Origin: Candidatus Competibacter denitrificans Run_A_D11
GTDB taxonomy: Bacteria; Pseudomonadota; Gammaproteobacteria; Competibacterales; Competibacteraceae
Length of the DNA stretch: 64,000 nucleotides
Reading direction: 5' to 3'
Assembly (NCBI RefSeq): GCF_001051235.1
Contig: NZ_CBTJ020000037.1
Location: 41,114 to 105,113 of the forward strand
In this document: one piece after another, positions 48,387 through 58,306 of the stretch
Position numbering within the stretch: position 1 is the stretch's first letter
Layout: every line of letters begins with the position of its first letter
Notes under the pieces: generated by a model
What the model was told of the DNA's origin: nothing
What the model saw: only the letters and a program-made list of their open reading frames with translations
Databases searched by the model: none
Position numbers and translations under genes: made by a program

Positions 48387-48396
48387 GGGCTTGTGC

Positions 48397-49101
48397 TCAA
48401 TGGGGGTGACGGTGTGGCCGTAGTTCCGGCCGGTACGGTTCTTCGCGGTCGTGCAAGTGCATCCGGTAGTCAACGAAGCCCAAACAGTCGTCGAAATGCA
48501 GGAATGGATTGCCAGCCAGTTGCTCAGTCATGGTCGAGGTCGGGGTGATGCCGTAATTATGACCCGGCCGAATCACTGTATTATCGGGTAGCCGCTCACC
48601 CAAGCGGCGTAAGCTTTGATACATCTGTGTCGGATCGCCACCGCGCAGATCGCAGCGGCCACAGCCGAATACGAACAAGGTATCGCCGGTCAGTACCTGA
48701 TCACCCAAGCGATAGCAGGCCGATCCCGGTGTATGGCCAGGGGTATGCAGGATTTCGATGGTCGTGTCACCCAGCTCGATGCGGTCACCGCCCGCGTGTA
48801 GCGTCGGCAGATCAAGATAGCGATTCCAAAACTGCGCCTCGGCCTTGAGCAGGTGCAACTGGGGATCGCTGTGATTGAGTAACGCCTCGACACCGTTGAT
48901 ATGATCAAAATGACTATGGGTCAGTAAAATATCGGTGATGCGCAACCCTTGCTGTTCAGCCAGGGCGATGATGCGCGGCGCATCCCATGCCGGATCGACC
49001 ACAGCAGCGCGGTTGCTGGCATGATCATGGATCACGTAGATAAAATTACTCATCTGACCCAGTTCCAGCGCGTGTACGGTATAGGGGGGATTGGCGGTCA
49101 T
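48397..49101 (-). CDS. Metallo-beta-lactamase-fold hydrolase (glyoxalase II-like)
   Basis: A 234-residue hydrolase with the metal motif THSHFDH, the third metal His in LHTPGHTPGS, the bridging Asp in LTGDTLFV and the last His in IRPGHNYG. The GCGRCDLRGGD stretch is typical of single-domain thioesterase/persulfide-dioxygenase-like members rather than full GloB with its C-terminal glutathione domain. The likely substrate is a glutathione thioester or persulfide, but this is inference. ATG 49101 has GGGAG about ten bases upstream; the frame opens far upstream without conserved content. It runs divergent to the Mth938-like gene. Confidence 0.85.
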   Translation of the reverse strand: MTANPPYTVHALELGQMSNFIYVIHDHASNRAAVVDPAWDAPRIIALAEQQGLRITDILLTHSHFDHINGVEALLNHSDPQLHLLKAEAQFWNRYLDLPTLHAGGDRIELGDTTIEILHTPGHTPGSACYRLGDQVLTGDTLFVFGCGRCDLRGGDPTQMYQSLRRLGERLPDNTVIRPGHNYGITPTSTMTEQLAGNPFLHFDDCLGFVDYRMHLHDREEPYRPELRPHRHPH

Positions 49102-49290
49102 TGCAGACGTCTCCCAAAGTGCAAAACGGTCAGTTTTCCAGTGTCCGAGGCGAACCTGCTGGCGTGGTGAAAGTAGCCGATCAACAAGGGCGCAGCGGCT
49201 GGAAACGGGCTTGATGGCGGCTATGCCTACCCGCCCACCCGACAAGACACAAAGTTTACTGGTAGAGAGTTCAACCGAGAAGAATGACCC

Positions 49291-49668
49291 ATGCGTTTTA
49301 CCCTTGAAGGCGACGCCAACCGCTACCTGATTACCCGTTATGGACCGGGTTGGATCAACGTCAATGAGCGGGAATTCCACCAAAGTCTGCTGGTTAGTCC
49401 AGAAAAGATCATCGCCGACTGGCCACCCCAAAGCTTGGCCGATTGCACGGAAAGCCACTTTGCAGCCATTGCTGTGCTAGAGCCAGAAATCGTGCTGCTG
49501 GGCACTGGGACTCGGCAGCAATTTCCCCATCCTCGGCTGCTGCGCCCGTTAATCAGTCAAGGGATCGGGGTCGAAACTATGGATACGGCTGCCGCCTGCC
49601 GTACTTATAATATCGTCATGCTGGAAAACCGCCGAGTCGTGGCGGCTCTGATGATGATTGGGGCCTGA
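49291..49668 (+). CDS. Mth938-like domain protein (DUF498)
   Basis: A 125-residue protein of the Mth938/NDUFAF3-like fold: INVNEREFHQSLLVSPEKIIADW, PEIVLLGTGTRQQFP and the GIGVETMDTAAACRTYNIVMLENRRVVAAL block. The mitochondrial homologue is a complex I assembly factor; the bacterial role is unknown. Single gene convergent with rpoS, with a palindrome between them. Confidence 0.92.
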   Translation: MRFTLEGDANRYLITRYGPGWINVNEREFHQSLLVSPEKIIADWPPQSLADCTESHFAAIAVLEPEIVLLGTGTRQQFPHPRLLRPLISQGIGVETMDTAAACRTYNIVMLENRRVVAALMMIGA

Positions 49669-49700
49669 ATCCCTGGCCCCCCTAGTGGCCGGTCAACCCC

Positions 49701-49728
49701 ACCCAGCAAGCAGTCCTACATGCTGGGT
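49701..49728. terminator. Hairpin between the Mth938-like gene and rpoS
   Basis: ACCCAGCA (49701-49708) pairs with TGCTGGGT (49721-49728) over a 12-base loop. It has no clear T-run on either strand, so it is only a possible terminator or mRNA-stabilising structure for the converging genes. Confidence 0.4.
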
Positions 49729-49746
49729 TAGGTAGCCGGTCAGCGG

Positions 49747-50760
49747 CTATAGGAAATCCCGCGAAAACCCTTCAATTTCAAGAATCTTGCGCAGCCGCCG
49801 CAAGGCGTCGATCTGAATTTGCCGCACCCGCTCCCGAGTGACACCAATCTCGTTACCGACCTCTTCCAGGGTGGCTTTCTCATGGCCTCCCAGCCCAAAG
49901 CGGCGCTTCATGACGATCCGCTGTTTATCGTTGAGCTGATCCAGCCACAACTCCAGTTTTTCGTTGAGATCGAAGTTTTGCAGCAACTGCGATGGATCAG
50001 GATTATTTTCATCTGGAATCGCATCTAGCAATGAGCGATCTTCATCCTTCCCAATTGGCGTATCGACTGAAGTGACGCGCTCGTTGAGTTGCAACATGCG
50101 TTTCACATCGGCCACAGAGCGACCGAGAGACCGTGCGATCTCCTCAGCGGTCGGCTCGTGATCAAGGGTTTGCGCCAGTTGTCGCGCGGCACGCAAATAG
50201 CCGTTGATTTCTTTGATGATATGGATCGGCAACCGGATCGTGCGGGTCTGGTTCATCAGTGCCCGCTCAATGGTTTGCCGAATCCACCACGTTGCGTAGG
50301 TTGAGAACCGGAATCCGCGTTCGGGGTCGAATTTCTCCACCGCGTGGATCAGCCCCAGATTGCCTTCCTCAATCAGATCGAGAAGGTTTAGCCCTCGATT
50401 CATGTAGCGGCGAGCGATTTTGACGACCAGCCGTAAGTTGCTTTCAACCATCCGGTTGCGGGCAAGCGTATCGCCCTGCAATACCCGGCGGGCGTAATAG
50501 ACTTCTTCCTGAGCGGTCAATAGAGGCGAAAAACCGATTTCGCCCAAATACATGCGGGTGGCGTCCAACTCTTCCTGAGTAAATTCGCGGCTGGCGGTGG
50601 GTGCCGGCCACGGCGTTTCCGTATCGAGTTCTTCTTCCTGCGTGATCGCCTCGTCCTCGGCGTCTTCCTCCAGCTTATCCTCGTCCAGTAGGGGGTCGTC
50701 GATATGCAACTCGTCGTCACACACTACGGCCGCCAGACAGGCGTTGATCTGTCGGGACAT
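49747..50760 (-). CDS. rpoS: RNA polymerase sigma factor RpoS
   Basis: A 337-residue group 2 sigma factor. It has region 1.2 ([21 protein letters not shown]), region 2 ([60 protein letters not shown]) and region 4 ([25 protein letters not shown]). The short acidic N-terminus without a large region 1.1 insertion marks RpoS. ATG 50760 has AGGAGGTAGT just upstream. It lies downstream of surE on the same strand with a 277-bp gap (50761-51037) that shows no gene but should carry the rpoS promoter; the usual nlpD and pcm genes are missing. Confidence 0.96.
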   Translation of the reverse strand: MSRQINACLAAVVCDDELHIDDPLLDEDKLEEDAEDEAITQEEELDTETPWPAPTASREFTQEELDATRMYLGEIGFSPLLTAQEEVYYARRVLQGDTLARNRMVESNLRLVVKIARRYMNRGLNLLDLIEEGNLGLIHAVEKFDPERGFRFSTYATWWIRQTIERALMNQTRTIRLPIHIIKEINGYLRAARQLAQTLDHEPTAEEIARSLGRSVADVKRMLQLNERVTSVDTPIGKDEDRSLLDAIPDENNPDPSQLLQNFDLNEKLELWLDQLNDKQRIVMKRRFGLGGHEKATLEEVGNEIGVTRERVRQIQIDALRRLRKILEIEGFSRDFL

Positions 50761-51037
50761 ACTACCTCCTGACTCGCTTCGCTCGGTGGGTATGGGGGTG
50801 GGCGCTGGGGCAAGTGCCTGCCGCGCCATTTATCGTTGTGTTTGGGTTTGGACCGGCGGTGCGGCAAATTATTTTTTGTCCGTACCTATTAACCGGTGCT
50901 TGGGTTATTTGGACAGCGCGGCGATCCTTGCGCGCTCCAGACACCAAGCGGAAAGGGATGATAAGCCTTTCTTAGCGTGCGAGTCTACTCAGGATTCACA
51001 CGGGAAAAACTAGATAACCATTGTTTTATAGGGATTA

Positions 51038-51787
51038 TTAGTCTTTCTCATCCAGCCACTCCCGCAACATCCCTAATGCGCTATGCCGGGTCAGATCGAC
51101 TTGCAAGGGAGTAATGGAAACGTAATGAGCGCGCACAGCGTGAAAATCGGTCCCTGGGCCAGCATCTTGTTCGGGGCCGGCCGGACCCACCCAATAGATC
51201 GTTCGATCACGGGGGTCGGTGCTCTTGATGACCGGTTCGGCTTTATGACGATGGCCAAGCCGAGTCGCCTGAAAACCCGCGAGCTGCTCCCAAGGCAGAT
51301 CGGGTACATTGACATTGAGGATGGTATCGGGCGGCAAAGATCGCTCGCGCACGCGACGCACCAGGTAAACCGCTACGCGAGCCGCCGTATCGTAATGCTC
51401 AGGGCGCGGTGAAGCCTGCGAGACGGCGATGGCCGGTAAGCCGAGAAAACGGCCCTGCATCGCTGCCGCCACCGTACCCGAATAGATCACATCGTCGCCG
51501 AGGTTAGGGCCGCAGTTGATCCCGGAAACCACCATATCCGGCTCCTTGTCCAATAAGCCGGTGATCGCGACATGCACGCAGTCGGTGGGCGTCCCTTCGA
51601 CGCTATAGAAACCGTTGTCGTGGCGCGTGACGTAGAGCGGATTTTTCAGGCTTAACGAGTTGCTGGCACCGCTTCGGTCACGGTCGGGCGCTACGACGGT
51701 GATCTCCGCCAGTTCACTTAAAGCAGTCACCAGTCGAAGCAGACCCGGCGCCTGATATCCGTCATCGTTGCTGACCAAGATGCGCAT
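51038..51787 (-). CDS. surE: SurE 5'-nucleotidase
   Basis: A 249-residue metal-dependent nucleotidase/exopolyphosphatase acting in survival functions. The metal-site motif [13 protein letters not shown] (Asp8, Asp9), the [15 protein letters not shown] block, [27 protein letters not shown], and the C-terminal [15 protein letters not shown] are intact. ATG 51787 has AGGAG ten bases upstream. Divergent from smr. Confidence 0.96.
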   Translation of the reverse strand: MRILVSNDDGYQAPGLLRLVTALSELAEITVVAPDRDRSGASNSLSLKNPLYVTRHDNGFYSVEGTPTDCVHVAITGLLDKEPDMVVSGINCGPNLGDDVIYSGTVAAAMQGRFLGLPAIAVSQASPRPEHYDTAARVAVYLVRRVRERSLPPDTILNVNVPDLPWEQLAGFQATRLGHRHKAEPVIKSTDPRDRTIYWVGPAGPEQDAGPGTDFHAVRAHYVSITPLQVDLTRHSALGMLREWLDEKD

Positions 51788-51894
51788 CGTGTGATTTTCT
51801 CCTGAAGTAAGCGATGGGACAAATCTAGGATATCCTGCCATGCTGACGCTAAAATGACAGATTCGCCGCCCTGGGTGATGGAGTGAGGCGCCCC

Positions 51895-52440
51895 ATGCGC
51901 AAACCGTTTGCGATTGATCCCCGTGATCGGGAACTGTTCCGTCAGGCGGTGGGTCCAGTCGAACCACTGCACTGTGATCGGATCGAGCCAACGCAATTCC
52001 ATCCTAGCCCAATCCCACGCTTTACGTTGGCCGACGAACAGCAAGTCGTCGCCGACATGGTGTCGGACTACTTCGAGCCGGCGGATTTGGACACTGGCGA
52101 GGAATTGTACTACCGTCGCCAGGGCGTGCAGCAGGCCGTGTTGCGTAAATTGCGGCGCGGACAGTATCAAGTCGGCGCCGCGCTGGATCTCCATGGGCTG
52201 ACGGTTGCCGCCGCCAAGACGGCCTTGGCCGTGTTCTTACAGCGTGTCCGTCGCGATAATCTAAGCTGCGCACGCATCATTCACGGCAAGGGTAACGGTT
52301 CTCGCCACCGGGGGCCGGTGCTGAAGCAAAAAATCAATCACTGGCTGCGCCAGCGCGACGAGGTGTTGGCATTCTGCTCGGCCCGCCCGATGGATGGCGG
52401 GACCGGTGCGATTTACGTGCTGCTGCGGCGCAACCCTTGA
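51895..52440 (+). CDS. Smr-domain protein
   Basis: A 181-residue protein with an unstructured N-terminus of about 90 residues and a C-terminal Smr domain with [12 protein letters not shown] and [20 protein letters not shown] motifs; the LDLHG and HGKG motifs are the catalytic/nucleic-acid-binding elements of Smr nicking nucleases. ATG 51895 has GAGG six bases upstream; the GTG at 51883 is an alternative. It shares the intergenic region with surE and stands alone. Confidence 0.92.
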   Translation: MRKPFAIDPRDRELFRQAVGPVEPLHCDRIEPTQFHPSPIPRFTLADEQQVVADMVSDYFEPADLDTGEELYYRRQGVQQAVLRKLRRGQYQVGAALDLHGLTVAAAKTALAVFLQRVRRDNLSCARIIHGKGNGSRHRGPVLKQKINHWLRQRDEVLAFCSARPMDGGTGAIYVLLRRNP

Positions 52441-52554
52441 GGCAGCGCTATCTTGCTCAGCGTCTCATCGCGATAGGCACGGCCATCGGCAGGAGCGCTA
52501 TAAACGCTATACTTGAATCAAACCATCTCACCAGCAATCAACGAGGAGAGCGAA

Positions 52555-52845
52555 ATGGCGCACGAAGGGTATCATGAACCTATCGAGGATCTGTCAGTAG
52601 CAACGCGGGACATGCATCGGGCGATTATCTCGCTGATGGAAGAGCTGGAAGCGGTTGATTGGTATAACCAGCGGGTCGATGCCTGCAAAGATAAAGCGCT
52701 GAAAGAAATTCTCGCCCACAACCGGGACGAGGAAAAGGAACACGCCGCCATGCTAATCGAATGGCTGCGCCGCAAAGACCCGGCCTTTGCAAAAGAACTC
52801 AAGGATTATCTGTTCACCGATAAGCCCATCCACGACCACGAATAA
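52555..52845 (+). CDS. Encapsulated-ferritin-like (EncFtn) protein without a targeting tail
   Basis: A 96-residue half-ferritin. It closely follows the Rhodospirillum rubrum EncFtn: MEELEAVDWY and NRDEEKEHAAM are shared, and the iron ligands map to Glu30, Glu60 and His63, with Trp36-Tyr37 kept. EncFtn makes annular decamers with ferroxidase activity and normally sits inside an encapsulin shell through a C-terminal targeting peptide. Here the protein stops at KPIHDHE, right after the second helix, so the targeting extension is absent, and no encapsulin gene is nearby. ATG 52555 has GAGGAGAG upstream. Followed after 77 bases by cytochrome b561 on the same strand. Confidence 0.88.
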   Translation: MAHEGYHEPIEDLSVATRDMHRAIISLMEELEAVDWYNQRVDACKDKALKEILAHNRDEEKEHAAMLIEWLRRKDPAFAKELKDYLFTDKPIHDHE

Positions 52846-52922
52846 CCTTGCTTGCCGACTGTTCCCCTTTCTCTTAACGGTAAGACCCAGGGGAGATCGG
52901 GGAGCCGCGCGAGGAGGCCCGT

Positions 52923-53489
52923 ATGCCGCTAAAAAATTCCGCCACCGATTACGGTGCGGTGAGCCGCTTCCTGCACTGGTCGGTCTTTTTGTTGTTTGTC
53001 TATCAATATCTCAGCGCCAATATCATGACTCGGCTTGCGCGGGATCAAACCCTGTTTGGGCTGACCCAGGGCAATTATTACGACTGGCACAAGTCTATCG
53101 GTTTGGTGCTGCTTGGGTTGGCGCTGGCGCGCTGGCTGTGGCGCAAAGCGACACCCTTGCCCGATTGGGCGCCAACACTGTCGGACGCGGAGCGGACCAT
53201 CTCACACCGCAACGAAACGCGGCTATATTGGTGCATGTTTTTGTTGCCGATCAGCGGCTATCTATTTGTGATGGCAGGCGGTTTCGGCATCAAGCTGTTC
53301 GGCGAGGTTGCTCTGGCCAACCCCATTGGTAAACAAGCCTTTTTGGCCAAGCTGGCGCAAGTCGTTCATATCGTCACCGCTTACGCCGCCATCGTGTTTA
53401 TCGCGTGGCATGTCGGCCTTGGTCTCAAGCACCATCTCTTCGACCGGGATGGGTTTTTAAATCGAATGCTGCCCTTTAGGCGACCGTGA
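52923..53489 (+). CDS. Cytochrome b561 (CybB family)
   Basis: A 188-residue four-helix membrane cytochrome with two b haems. His residues in the helices are visible (SRFLHWSVFL, WHKSIGLVLLGLA, VVHIVTAYAAIVFIAWHVGLGLKHH), fitting the CybB family that moves electrons from quinol to acceptors such as superoxide. GAGGAGG precedes the ATG at 52923. It follows the EncFtn-like gene and could supply or remove electrons in iron handling, an inference only. Confidence 0.9.
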   Translation: MPLKNSATDYGAVSRFLHWSVFLLFVYQYLSANIMTRLARDQTLFGLTQGNYYDWHKSIGLVLLGLALARWLWRKATPLPDWAPTLSDAERTISHRNETRLYWCMFLLPISGYLFVMAGGFGIKLFGEVALANPIGKQAFLAKLAQVVHIVTAYAAIVFIAWHVGLGLKHHLFDRDGFLNRMLPFRRP

Positions 53490-53498
53490 AGACGCGAC

Positions 53499-54416
53499 TC
53501 AAGGCTTGACGAAGCGGTAATGGCCGATAGCCCACGCCTGCCCTGCGCGATAGCCGAAGACTTCGGCCCGGGTCATAAAGAAGCGCCGCCAGCGCTGGAA
53601 TCGACGCGCTGCTTGCTCCGAACCGTAGCGATCCCGAAACAGGGCCATGATTGTCCCCCGTTGACGATCCTGCTGAGCCAGCCAAGCGTTCAGGGTGCGC
53701 TGATAATGGCGGCCGTCGAAACACCACTGGTTTTCTAATTTCAAACCATCCTGGAAAAGCGGCAGCCAATCGTCTTCTGGCGGGTTGGCCCCTTGGCGGC
53801 GGGTGATGCCATGGAGAAACAGCTTGCCGCCTGGCTTAAGCCAAGTGGTAAGCTGTTTGCCAAGTTCTGGATAGCCGCGCATCGACTCGAATCCTTCCCC
53901 TAACATCACCCGATCAAAGCGATGGCTCTCGAAAAGATTGATTGCGTCGATAGTGCTGATCGCAACATTGCCAAAGCCTCGTTCCCGACAGCGTGCCGCA
54001 ATAAATACGCGCTGAGCGTGCGAATCCGACACTGCGACAACCCGCGAATCCGGGTAGAACTCCGCCATCCATAGCGCCAATGCACCCCAACCACAGCCGA
54101 AATCCAGAATATCCTGATCGAAACCGAGTTCGGCGCGCTCGGAGATGAAGGAAAGCATGGCGGCTTCGGCGGTTTCCAGATCGCGGGCTTCTTTAGGCCA
54201 CCAGCACGCGCTGTAGTGCAACCGAGGCCCCAGCACGTTTTGCCAAAACCCCAGCGGTACATCGTGATCTTGCTGGCGAGTAGCCGCACAGTCCCAATCA
54301 GCATCCTTCGCTTTGGCAGGCGATTGCCGACCCAGCGACCAGCGGATACCGAGCCGAAAAAGCCAATCGGGAACGTCGTAACCCTGCTCCAGCAGATCAA
54401 TGACCTTATGGCGCAT
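53499..54416 (-). CDS. Cyclopropane-fatty-acid-synthase-like SAM methyltransferase
   Basis: A 305-residue class I methyltransferase with ILDFGCGWGALALWMAEF (motif I), VVAVSDSHAQR and FDRVMLGEGFESMRGYPELGKQL in the CFA-synthase pattern. YSACWWPKEARDLETAEAAML resembles the start of the CFA synthase core, but the large N-terminal domain of true CFA synthase (about 380 residues) is absent. A related short form is found in photooxidative-stress regulons of other proteobacteria. ATG 54416 has AAGGAAG upstream. It converges with cytochrome b561 (10 bases apart) and follows the SDR gene by 11 bases. Confidence 0.82.
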   Translation of the reverse strand: MRHKVIDLLEQGYDVPDWLFRLGIRWSLGRQSPAKAKDADWDCAATRQQDHDVPLGFWQNVLGPRLHYSACWWPKEARDLETAEAAMLSFISERAELGFDQDILDFGCGWGALALWMAEFYPDSRVVAVSDSHAQRVFIAARCRERGFGNVAISTIDAINLFESHRFDRVMLGEGFESMRGYPELGKQLTTWLKPGGKLFLHGITRRQGANPPEDDWLPLFQDGLKLENQWCFDGRHYQRTLNAWLAQQDRQRGTIMALFRDRYGSEQAARRFQRWRRFFMTRAEVFGYRAGQAWAIGHYRFVKP

Positions 54417-54427
54417 CGTGCTTCCTT

Positions 54428-55168
54428 TTACAGATTACTATTGACCATCAGCGTCGCCCCGGTCATGCAACCCGATTCAGCCGGATCGCAGAGAAAGGCA
54501 ATGACCTTGGCGACATCGGCGGGGGTGGTGCGGGTGCGCAGATGCGGCGCGGCCTTCCGTAACATCTCGGTGTCCACTGCCCCCGGTGCGACGCCATTGA
54601 CGCGGATGTTGTGCGCTTTGCCCTCGGCGGCCAGCACCTCGGTCAAGCCGGTAAGCGCGAACTTGCTGACGGTGTAGGCACTGTAGCCGGGGAATTTATC
54701 GGTATTTTGCACCCCACCCAGCGAGGAGATATTGACGATGCTGCCGCCGCGCTCCCGCATCAGCCGAAACGCCTGCCGCGCACACAGCACCGCACCGCGC
54801 AGATTAATCGCCATCAGCCGATCCCAATCCGCCATCGCCATGTCCGCAAACGCGCCACTGAGCAGGATAGCGGCATTGTTGACCAGAATATCCAGCCGAC
54901 CAAATTCACTGGCGATTCCGTCGAAGACAGCGGCGACCGCTGCATCGTCTGCCACATCCAAAGGCTGCGCTGAGGTTTTCAGTCCCGCGTCCTGAAGTCG
55001 GGCAACGGTAGCCAGCAGTTCGGATTCGGTGCGGCTGGCGATGATGACATGTGCGCCTTTTCGGGCCAGGGCTTCGGCGGTCGCTGCGCCAATGCCCCGG
55101 CCGCCACCGGTGATCAATGCCACCTGTTCTTGCAGAGATGAGGATACGGCTATGTCAGTGGAGTTCAT
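54428..55168 (-). CDS. Short-chain dehydrogenase/reductase
   Basis: A 246-residue classical SDR. The NAD(P) motif TGGGRGIG (about 20-27), NNAAIL, the catalytic Ser in ISSLGG, YSAYTVSKFAL with Tyr and Lys, and the C-terminal Gly-rich end are present. ASRTES after the second strand suggests NADP(H). The ATG at 55168 overlaps the LysR stop (ATGA), so the open frame that runs on to 56086 is not real. The substrate is unknown; it may be a target of the adjacent LysR regulator. Confidence 0.88.
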   Translation of the reverse strand: MNSTDIAVSSSLQEQVALITGGGRGIGAATAEALARKGAHVIIASRTESELLATVARLQDAGLKTSAQPLDVADDAAVAAVFDGIASEFGRLDILVNNAAILLSGAFADMAMADWDRLMAINLRGAVLCARQAFRLMRERGGSIVNISSLGGVQNTDKFPGYSAYTVSKFALTGLTEVLAAEGKAHNIRVNGVAPGAVDTEMLRKAAPHLRTRTTPADVAKVIAFLCDPAESGCMTGATLMVNSNL

Positions 55169-56055
55169 GAGTTTTCTACCGGTATCGTGGATTGATCGTG
55201 CAGGATAGCCAACAACGCGCCCGCCGCGTTCGACAGCGTATGGCCGGTATGGCGCACGACGCCCAGCATCCGCTCCAGGCGCAAGCCGACCAGCGGGATT
55301 TCCACCAACTCTCCATCCAGCATGGTGCGCGGCAATACGCTCCAGCCGAGGCCGACCGCCACCATCATCTTGATGGTTTCCAGATAGTTGGTGGCGAAGG
55401 CGACCGAAATATCCACACCGAGCCGGGCCAGTTCTTCGGCAAAAATACGCCGGGTAAACGTGGCCTCGCTCGGTAAAATAGCTGGATACTGGGCCAGTTG
55501 CGGCATGGCGACCGTCGATAATTGCGCCAGCGGATGGGTTCGTGCGGCGACGATGACCAACGGATCGGGCCACAGCGGCGATGCCTCCAGCGGTGCTTCG
55601 ACATGCGGCGGCAAGGTGACGATAGCCAGTTCCACCTCGCCGCGCAGCACCACGCCACACGCCACTTCCGAATCCATGAAGCGCATATCCAGCCGGACGT
55701 GCGGGTAGCGGGCGGTGAAGGTGCGTAACACCGGCGGCAAGCGGTGCAAGCCGATATGATGGCTGGTGGCCAGCGTCAACGTGCCGCTGATCATCCCGGA
55801 CAGATTCCGCAAGGCGCGGCGACCGTCGGCCACTTCCGCCAGAATCCGCCGCGCCCGTGGCAGCAGCAGGTTTCCGGCCTCGGTCAGGCGCACGGTGCGG
55901 CCCAGCCGGTCGAACAGGCGGACGTTCAATTCCTCCTCCAGCGTCGCCACCCGTTTGCTGACGGCAGGCTGGGTTACATGCAAGCGGTCGGCAGCGGACG
56001 AAAACGTACCGTGGTCGGCGATGGTGACAAAGGCGTGCAGGCTGGCGATGTCCAT
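55165..56055 (-). CDS. LysR-type transcriptional regulator
   Basis: A 296-residue regulator with an N-terminal winged helix (SLHAFVTIADHGTFSSAADRLHVTQPAVSKRVATLEEEL) and the LysR substrate domain. The gene is divergent to leuC with 162 bp between, and its stop overlaps the SDR start. The spacer has AT-rich inverted stretches typical of LysR boxes (56090-56130). The inducer is unknown; control of leuC and of the SDR-methyltransferase pair is the natural hypothesis. Confidence 0.93.
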   Translation of the reverse strand: MDIASLHAFVTIADHGTFSSAADRLHVTQPAVSKRVATLEEELNVRLFDRLGRTVRLTEAGNLLLPRARRILAEVADGRRALRNLSGMISGTLTLATSHHIGLHRLPPVLRTFTARYPHVRLDMRFMDSEVACGVVLRGEVELAIVTLPPHVEAPLEASPLWPDPLVIVAARTHPLAQLSTVAMPQLAQYPAILPSEATFTRRIFAEELARLGVDISVAFATNYLETIKMMVAVGLGWSVLPRTMLDGELVEIPLVGLRLERMLGVVRHTGHTLSNAAGALLAILHDQSTIPVENS

Positions 56056-56217
56056 AACATTTGGCTTTCCGGGAGCGGCTTATCAATTCCTGTATTTTAT
56101 AGATTCAATAAAAAATATGAATTTGTTTTATCAAAAATCACGCTTTAAGCTTAGTTACATCTCCGAAAACGCCCCTCTCCCAAAGGAAAGGGACTTCATC
56201 CTGTGAGGAATGACGCA

Positions 56218-57621
56218 ATGGCCGGCAAGACGCTTTACGACAAGCTGTGGGATGCCCATGTGGTGCGCACCGATCCCGACGGGACGACGCTTTTGTACAT
56301 CGACCGCCATCTGGTGCATGAAGTCACCTCGCCGCAGGCATTCGAGGGGCTGAAACTCACTGGTCGGCAACCGTGGCGGCGCGAGTCGATGGTAGCGATG
56401 GCCGATCACAACACCCCGACCGATCCCGGTTTTACCACCATCGCCGATCCGGTGTCCCGGCTGCAAGTGGAAACGCTGGATGCCAACGCCCGTGATCTCA
56501 AATTGCGCTATTTCCCGATTGGCGATCAGCGGCGCGGCATCGTCCACGTCGTCGGCCCGGAACAGGGCGCGACCTTGCCCGGTATGACCATTGTCTGTGG
56601 CGATTCCCATACCTCCACCCACGGCGCATTCGCAGCGCTGGCCTTCGGCATCGGCACCTCCGAGGTCGAGCACGTCATGGCCACCCAATGCCTGATCCAG
56701 AAAAAAGCTAAATCCATGCTGGTGCGAGTCGATGGCCAACTGGGGCCGGGCGTGACCGCCAAGGACATCATCTTGGCGATCATCGGCAAGATCGGCACGG
56801 CGGGCGGTACGGGCTATGCCATTGAATTTGGCGGTTCCGCCATCCAGGCGTTGAGCATGGAAGGCCGAATGACCATCTGCAACATGGCCATCGAAGCGGG
56901 TGCGCGTGCCGGGATGGTGGCAGCGGATGACAAGACCATTGAGTACGTCAAGGGTCGGCCTTCCGCTCCGCAAGGCGCGTTGTGGGAACGGGCGGCGGCG
57001 GCGTGGCGGGAGTTGCACAGTGACGCCGATGCGACCTTCGATCAGGTGGTGACGCTGGACGCGGCCGTAATTCAGCCGCAAGTGACCTGGGGCACCTCGC
57101 CGGAAATGGTGACTTCGGTCGATGGCGCAGTGCCCGATCCCAGCCGCGAAGCCGATCCGGTCAAGCGGCAAAGCATGGAACAGGCGTTGCGGTACATGGG
57201 CTTACAGCCGAATACCCCAATGACCCAGATCAAGCTGGATCGAGTGTTTATCGGCTCCTGTACCAATGGCCGCATCGAGGATTTACGGGCGGCGGCGGCG
57301 GTCATCAAGGGCCGCAAGGTCGCCTCCAGCCTGAAACAGGCGCTGGTGGTGCCCGGTTCCGGTTTGGTCAAGCAGCAAGCGGAAGCGGAAGGGCTGGATA
57401 AGGTGTTTACCGCTGCCGGTTTCGAGTGGCGCGAGCAGGGCTGTTCGATGTGTCTGGCGATGAACGCCGACCGGCTGTTGGCGGGCGAGCATTGCGCCTC
57501 GACCTCGAACCGCAATTTCGAGGGTCGGCAAGGCGTCGGTGGTCGCACCCATCTGGTCAGTCCGGCGATGGCGGCGGCGGCGGCGCTGGCCGGTCATTTC
57601 GTCGATGTTCGTCGCTTTTAG
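56218..57621 (+). CDS. leuC: 3-isopropylmalate dehydratase large subunit
   Basis: A 467-residue aconitase-family enzyme of leucine synthesis. The 4Fe-4S ligands are visible ([32 protein letters not shown]), as is [10 protein letters not shown]. The ATG at 56218 has GAGGA eight bases upstream; the GTG at 56203 is unlikely. First gene of leuC-gst-leuD-leuB, divergent from a LysR regulator. Confidence 0.97.
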   Translation: MAGKTLYDKLWDAHVVRTDPDGTTLLYIDRHLVHEVTSPQAFEGLKLTGRQPWRRESMVAMADHNTPTDPGFTTIADPVSRLQVETLDANARDLKLRYFPIGDQRRGIVHVVGPEQGATLPGMTIVCGDSHTSTHGAFAALAFGIGTSEVEHVMATQCLIQKKAKSMLVRVDGQLGPGVTAKDIILAIIGKIGTAGGTGYAIEFGGSAIQALSMEGRMTICNMAIEAGARAGMVAADDKTIEYVKGRPSAPQGALWERAAAAWRELHSDADATFDQVVTLDAAVIQPQVTWGTSPEMVTSVDGAVPDPSREADPVKRQSMEQALRYMGLQPNTPMTQIKLDRVFIGSCTNGRIEDLRAAAAVIKGRKVASSLKQALVVPGSGLVKQQAEAEGLDKVFTAAGFEWREQGCSMCLAMNADRLLAGEHCASTSNRNFEGRQGVGGRTHLVSPAMAAAAALAGHFVDVRRF

Positions 57622-57633
57622 GAGATCTTTCCC

Positions 57634-58284
57634 ATGCGTCCGCAATTGGTGATTGGCAACAAAAATTATTCCTCGTGGTCGCTACGGCCGTGGCTGGCGG
57701 CGCGTCATGCCGGGATCGACTTCGAGGAAATCCGGGTTTCGTTGTTTACGCCCGAAGGCAACGAGCAAATCCAGCGTTATTCGCCGTCGCTCAGGGTGCC
57801 GGTCTGGCGCGAGGGTGATTTCGTGGTCTGGGATTCATTGGCAATTTGCGAGTATCTGGCCGAGCGCGTACCGTCCCTGTGGCCGTCCGATTCAGCCGCC
57901 CGCGCTATCGCCCGCTCGGTCAGCGCGGAGATGCACTCCGGCTTCACCCCGCTGCGCGGTGGAATGCCGATGAACGCTCGCGCCCGTGGCCGTTCGGTGG
58001 AGATCACCCCGGAAGTCGCCGCCGACATCAACCGAATCGAGGCGATTTGGCTGGACTGTCGCAGCCGCTTCGGCGCAGGTGGTCCGTGGTTGTTCGGTAA
58101 ATTTTCCATCGCCGACGCCATGTTTGCGCCGGTGGTGCTGCGCTTTGTGCCGTATGGCGTGACCCGGCCTGGCGTACTGAATGAATATGTCGCTACCTGG
58201 ATGGCCGACCCACACTTGCAAGCGTGGATGGCCACCGCCGAACAAGAACCCGAAGTCATCGAATCCGAAGAAGTGGGCCTTTGA
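57634..58284 (+). CDS. Glutathione S-transferase family protein within the leu operon
   Basis: A 216-residue thioredoxin-fold GST. The N-terminal domain has [21 protein letters not shown] (Ser near 10-14 is the likely glutathione activator) and the [12 protein letters not shown] motif with the Glu/Ser that grip glutathione; an all-helical C-terminal domain follows. AGGAG stands 9 bases before the ATG. It sits 12 bases after leuC and 22 before leuD, so it is co-transcribed with leucine genes, an unusual guest. Its substrate is unknown. Confidence 0.92.
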   Translation: MRPQLVIGNKNYSSWSLRPWLAARHAGIDFEEIRVSLFTPEGNEQIQRYSPSLRVPVWREGDFVVWDSLAICEYLAERVPSLWPSDSAARAIARSVSAEMHSGFTPLRGGMPMNARARGRSVEITPEVAADINRIEAIWLDCRSRFGAGGPWLFGKFSIADAMFAPVVLRFVPYGVTRPGVLNEYVATWMADPHLQAWMATAEQEPEVIESEEVGL

Positions 58285-58306
58285 GACCCGGCCGGGAGTT
58301 TTAGCT

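Noticed and set aside
55169..56086. Upstream extension of the SDR frame giving a 552-residue protein
   Set aside because: It is the shadow of the LysR gene on the same strand; its Arg/Gly/Pro-rich product has no motif, and the SDR ATG at 55168 overlaps the LysR stop as a coupled start.
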